Part shown: positions 61,760-64,000 of the stretch, in pieces
Layout of the letters: the number at the start of each line of letters is the position of its first letter
How positions within the stretch are numbered: position 1 is the stretch's first letter
NCBI RefSeq assembly: GCF_051014445.1
Contig: NC_135134.1
Location: forward strand, 6,601,672 to 6,665,671
DNA length: 64,000 nucleotides
From: Colletes latitarsis
Lineage: Eukaryota; Arthropoda; Insecta; Hymenoptera; Colletidae
Direction of reading: 5' to 3'
Translations under genes and position numbers: made by a program
The notes under the pieces: generated by a model
Database searches by the model: none
Seen by the model: the letters and a program-made list of their open reading frames with translations, nothing else
What the model was told of the DNA's origin: nothing

Positions 61760-64000
61760 AAACCAGAAAAAGCCCCGGATCTGGCCAAAAAGTATGCGAG
61801 AAATGCGAAAGTACGAGCCAGATGAGGGCAAAACGCAGACCTAACCCAGACATAACCGGCGTTATCCTCTAAAATATCAATCGCAACCAGGTTTAATTGA
61901 CTGTTTCGGTGTGGAACCACATTACGACGGGATACAAATCCGAAAAAGCCCTGGATATGGGCAACAAGTATGCGAGAAATGCGAAAGTACGAGCCAGATG
62001 AGGGCAAATCCCAGACCTAAACGAGAAGTAACCGGCGTTATCCTGTAAAATATTAATCGCAACCAGGTTTAATTGACTGTTTGAGTGTGGCCCCACATTA
62101 CTACTTGGTCCAAGCCAGAAAAAGGCCAGGATCTGGCCAACAAGTATGCGAAAAATGCGAAGGTACGAGCCAGATGAGGGCAAATCCCAGACCTAACCCA
62201 GACATAACCGGCGTTATCCTCTAAAATATTAATCGCAACCAGGTTTAATTGGCTGTTTCGGTGTGGAACCACATTACGACGGGATACAAACCAGAAAAAT
62301 CCCTGGATCTGGCCAACAAGTATGCGAAAATTACGAAAGCACGAGACAGATGAGGCCAAATCCCAGAACCAACCGAGACATAACCGGCGGTATCCTCTAA
62401 AATATTAATCGCAACCTGGTTTAATTGACTGTTTCGGTGTGGTACCGCAATTCTACGTGATACAGACCAGAAAAACGCCAGGATCGGGCCAACAAGTATG
62501 CGAAAAATGCGAAAGTACGAGCCAGATGAGGGCAAATACCAGACCTAACCGAGACGTAACCGGCGTTATCCTGTAAAATATTAATCGCAACCAGGTTTAA
62601 TTGACTGTTTTGGTGTGGAACCACATTACTACGTGATCCAAACCAGAAAAAGCCCCGGATCTGGCCAAAAAGTATGCGAGAAATGCGAAAGTACGAGCCA
62701 GATGAGGGCAAAACGCAGACCTAACCCAGACATAACCGGCGTTATCCTCTAAAATATCAATCGCAACCAGGTTTAATTGACTGTTTCGGTGTGGAACCAC
62801 ATTACGACGGGATACAAATCCGAAAAAGCCCTGGATATGGGCAACAAGTATGCGAGAAATGCGAAAGTACGAGCCAGATGAGGGCAAATCCCAGACCTAA
62901 ACGAGAAGTAACCGGCGTTATCCTGTAAAATATTAATCGCAACCAGGTTTAATTGACTGTTTGAGTGTGGCCCCACATTACTACTTGGTCCAAGCCAGAA
63001 AAAGGCCAGGATCTGGCCAACAAGTATGCGAAAAATGCGAAGGTACGAGCCAGATGAGGGCAAATCCCAGACCTAACCCAGACATAACCGGCGTTATCCT
63101 CTAAAATATTAATCGCAACCAGGTTTAATTGGCTGTTTCGGTGTGGAACCACATTACGACGGGAAACAAACCAGAAAAATCCCTGGATCTGGCCAACAAG
63201 TATGCGAAAATTACGAAAGCACGAGACAGATGAGGCCAAATCCCAGAACCAACCGAGACATAACCGGCGGTATCCTCTAAAATATTAATCGCAACCTGGT
63301 TTAATTGACTGTTTCGGTGTGGTACCGCATTTCTACGTGATACAGACCAGAAAAACGCCAGGATCTGGCCAACAAGTATGCGAAAAATGCGAAAGTACGA
63401 GCCACATGAGGGCAAATACCAGGCCTAACCCAAACATAACCGGCGTTATCCTCTAAAATATTAATCGCAACCAGGTTTAATTGACTGTTTCGGTGTGGAA
63501 CCACATTACTACGTGATCCAAACAAGAAAAAGCCCTGGATCTGGCCAACAAGTATGCGAAAAATGCGAAAGTATGAGCCAGATGGTTGCAAATACCGATA
63601 CTAACCCAGACATAACCAGCGTTATCCTCCAAAACATTAATCGCAACCTGGTTTCATTGACTGCTTCGGTGTGGAACAACATTACGACGGGATCCAACCC
63701 ACAAAAAACCCAAAATCTGGCCAACAAGTATGCGAAAAATGCGAAAGTACGAGCCAGGTGAGGGCAAATACCAGACCTCACCCAGACATAACCGGCGTTA
63801 TCCTCTAAAATATTAATCGCAACCAGGTTCAATTGACTGTTTCGGTGTGGAACCACATTACTACGTGATGCAGACCAGAAAAAGCCCAGGATGTGGCCAA
63901 CAAGTATGCGAGAAATGCGAAACTACGAGCTAGATGAGGGCAAATCCCAGACCTAACCCGGTCATAACCGGCGTTATCCTCTAAAATATTAATCGCAACC
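61760..64000. repeat. 3,696-bp-offset HOR copy running off the right edge
   Basis: The last 2.2 kb match about 58,064-60,304 at an offset of 3,696 (21 x 176), with no difference in the parts compared, including the GGGAAACAAACC variant (59,465 and 63,161) and GATCCAAACAAG (59,819 and 63,515). A second 3,696-bp unit is evidently cut by the window edge. Confidence 0.85.

Larger units (their letters stand above)
13425..64000. repeat. 176-bp satellite array, right of the retrotransposon
   Basis: Continuous monomers of the same family and orientation to the window edge. No second mobile element, gene or non-satellite spacer was seen in this 50-kb stretch. Most monomers are exactly 176 bp; exceptions are three copies of the 115-bp form between 24.5 and 28.7 kb, one at 34.0 kb, two in the HOR copies at 14.6 and 17.7 kb, and scattered 1-bp indels (for example an extra T in GGGTTCTGGCC at about 22,425 and 26,350). 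Confidence 0.97.

Noticed and set aside
84..64000. Hundreds of 60-148-residue minus-strand open frames beginning MPSSGSYFRI or similar, and plus-strand frames such as MVPHYYVIQ
   Set aside because: They recur with the monomer, start and stop at the same monomer positions, and cannot extend because 176 is not divisible by 3. Similarity among them is satellite homology, not a protein family.
1..64000. CRISPR array
   Set aside because: The 176-bp unit is contiguous with no repeat-spacer alternation, and no cas-like gene is present.
1..64000. CENP-B box in the monomer
   Set aside because: TTCG followed four bases later by A and then CGGG does not occur in any monomer form I checked. TTCGGTGTG and ACGACGGGA are separate and wrongly spaced.
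1..64000. Telomeric repeat, because of CCTAA in each monomer
   Set aside because: There is a single CCTAACCC per 176 bp within an internal 11-bp duplication, not a (CCTAA)n tract.

Overview
This window is one long tandem satellite array interrupted once, by a single truncated retrotransposon. Apart from 11,661-13,424, every stretch I read is built from head-to-tail copies of a 176-bp monomer, about 350 of them. I see no cellular gene, tRNA, rRNA, CRISPR array or operon. The short open frames found throughout the array are by-products of the repeat: they recur at 176-bp multiples, and 176 is not a multiple of 3, so no frame can run through the array. The setting is eukaryotic heterochromatin, probably pericentromeric or centromeric. 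The retrotransposon remnant resembles the R1 clade of arthropod non-LTR elements, so an insect or other arthropod is the likely host. I cannot name the species.

Layout. (1) 1 to about 17,910 holds higher-order repeats (HORs). A unit of 3,283 bp (18 full monomers plus one monomer cut to 115 bp) is present in several copies that differ from each other at about one visible site per 3 kb. The copies are 1-1,408 (shortened), 1,409-4,691, 4,692-7,974, 7,975-11,142 (a 3,168-bp variant), 11,143-16,203 (carrying the insertion) and 16,204 to about 17,910 (partial). (2) About 17,910-31,700 holds smaller recent duplications: a 1,408-bp 8-mer near 18.8-21.2 kb, a block of about 4 kb repeated at 22.2 and 26.1 kb, a 995-bp tandem pair inside it, and a second 1,408-bp pair at 28.9-31.7 kb. 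(3) About 31,700-40,100 is mostly single divergent monomers. (4) About 40,100-50,000 holds overlapping older duplications with offsets of 2,639, 2,463, 3,343 and 880 bp. (5) About 50,900-53,370 is a 1,232-bp 7-mer pair. (6) About 57,900-64,000 holds 880-bp 5-mers nested in a 3,696-bp (21-monomer) repeat that runs off the right edge.

The insertion (11,661-13,424) is the 3' end of a G+C-rich non-LTR retrotransposon. It has the last 405 codons of a reverse transcriptase ORF starting just before the YADD motif, a C-terminal zinc-knuckle motif, a 3' UTR of about 514 nt packed with perfect or near-perfect stem-loops, a 32-nt A tract and a 14-16 bp target-site duplication. The same site is uninterrupted in sister HOR copies, so the insertion is younger than the HOR amplification. 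It cannot move on its own.

The biology here is array turnover by unequal exchange, gene conversion and local amplification, plus one recent target-primed retrotransposition. I found no evidence of a new protein-coding system. The items most worth a second look are the run of hairpins in the element's 3' end, the shared 61-bp deletion that tags eight monomers across 31 kb, and the mosaic patch in the third HOR copy.
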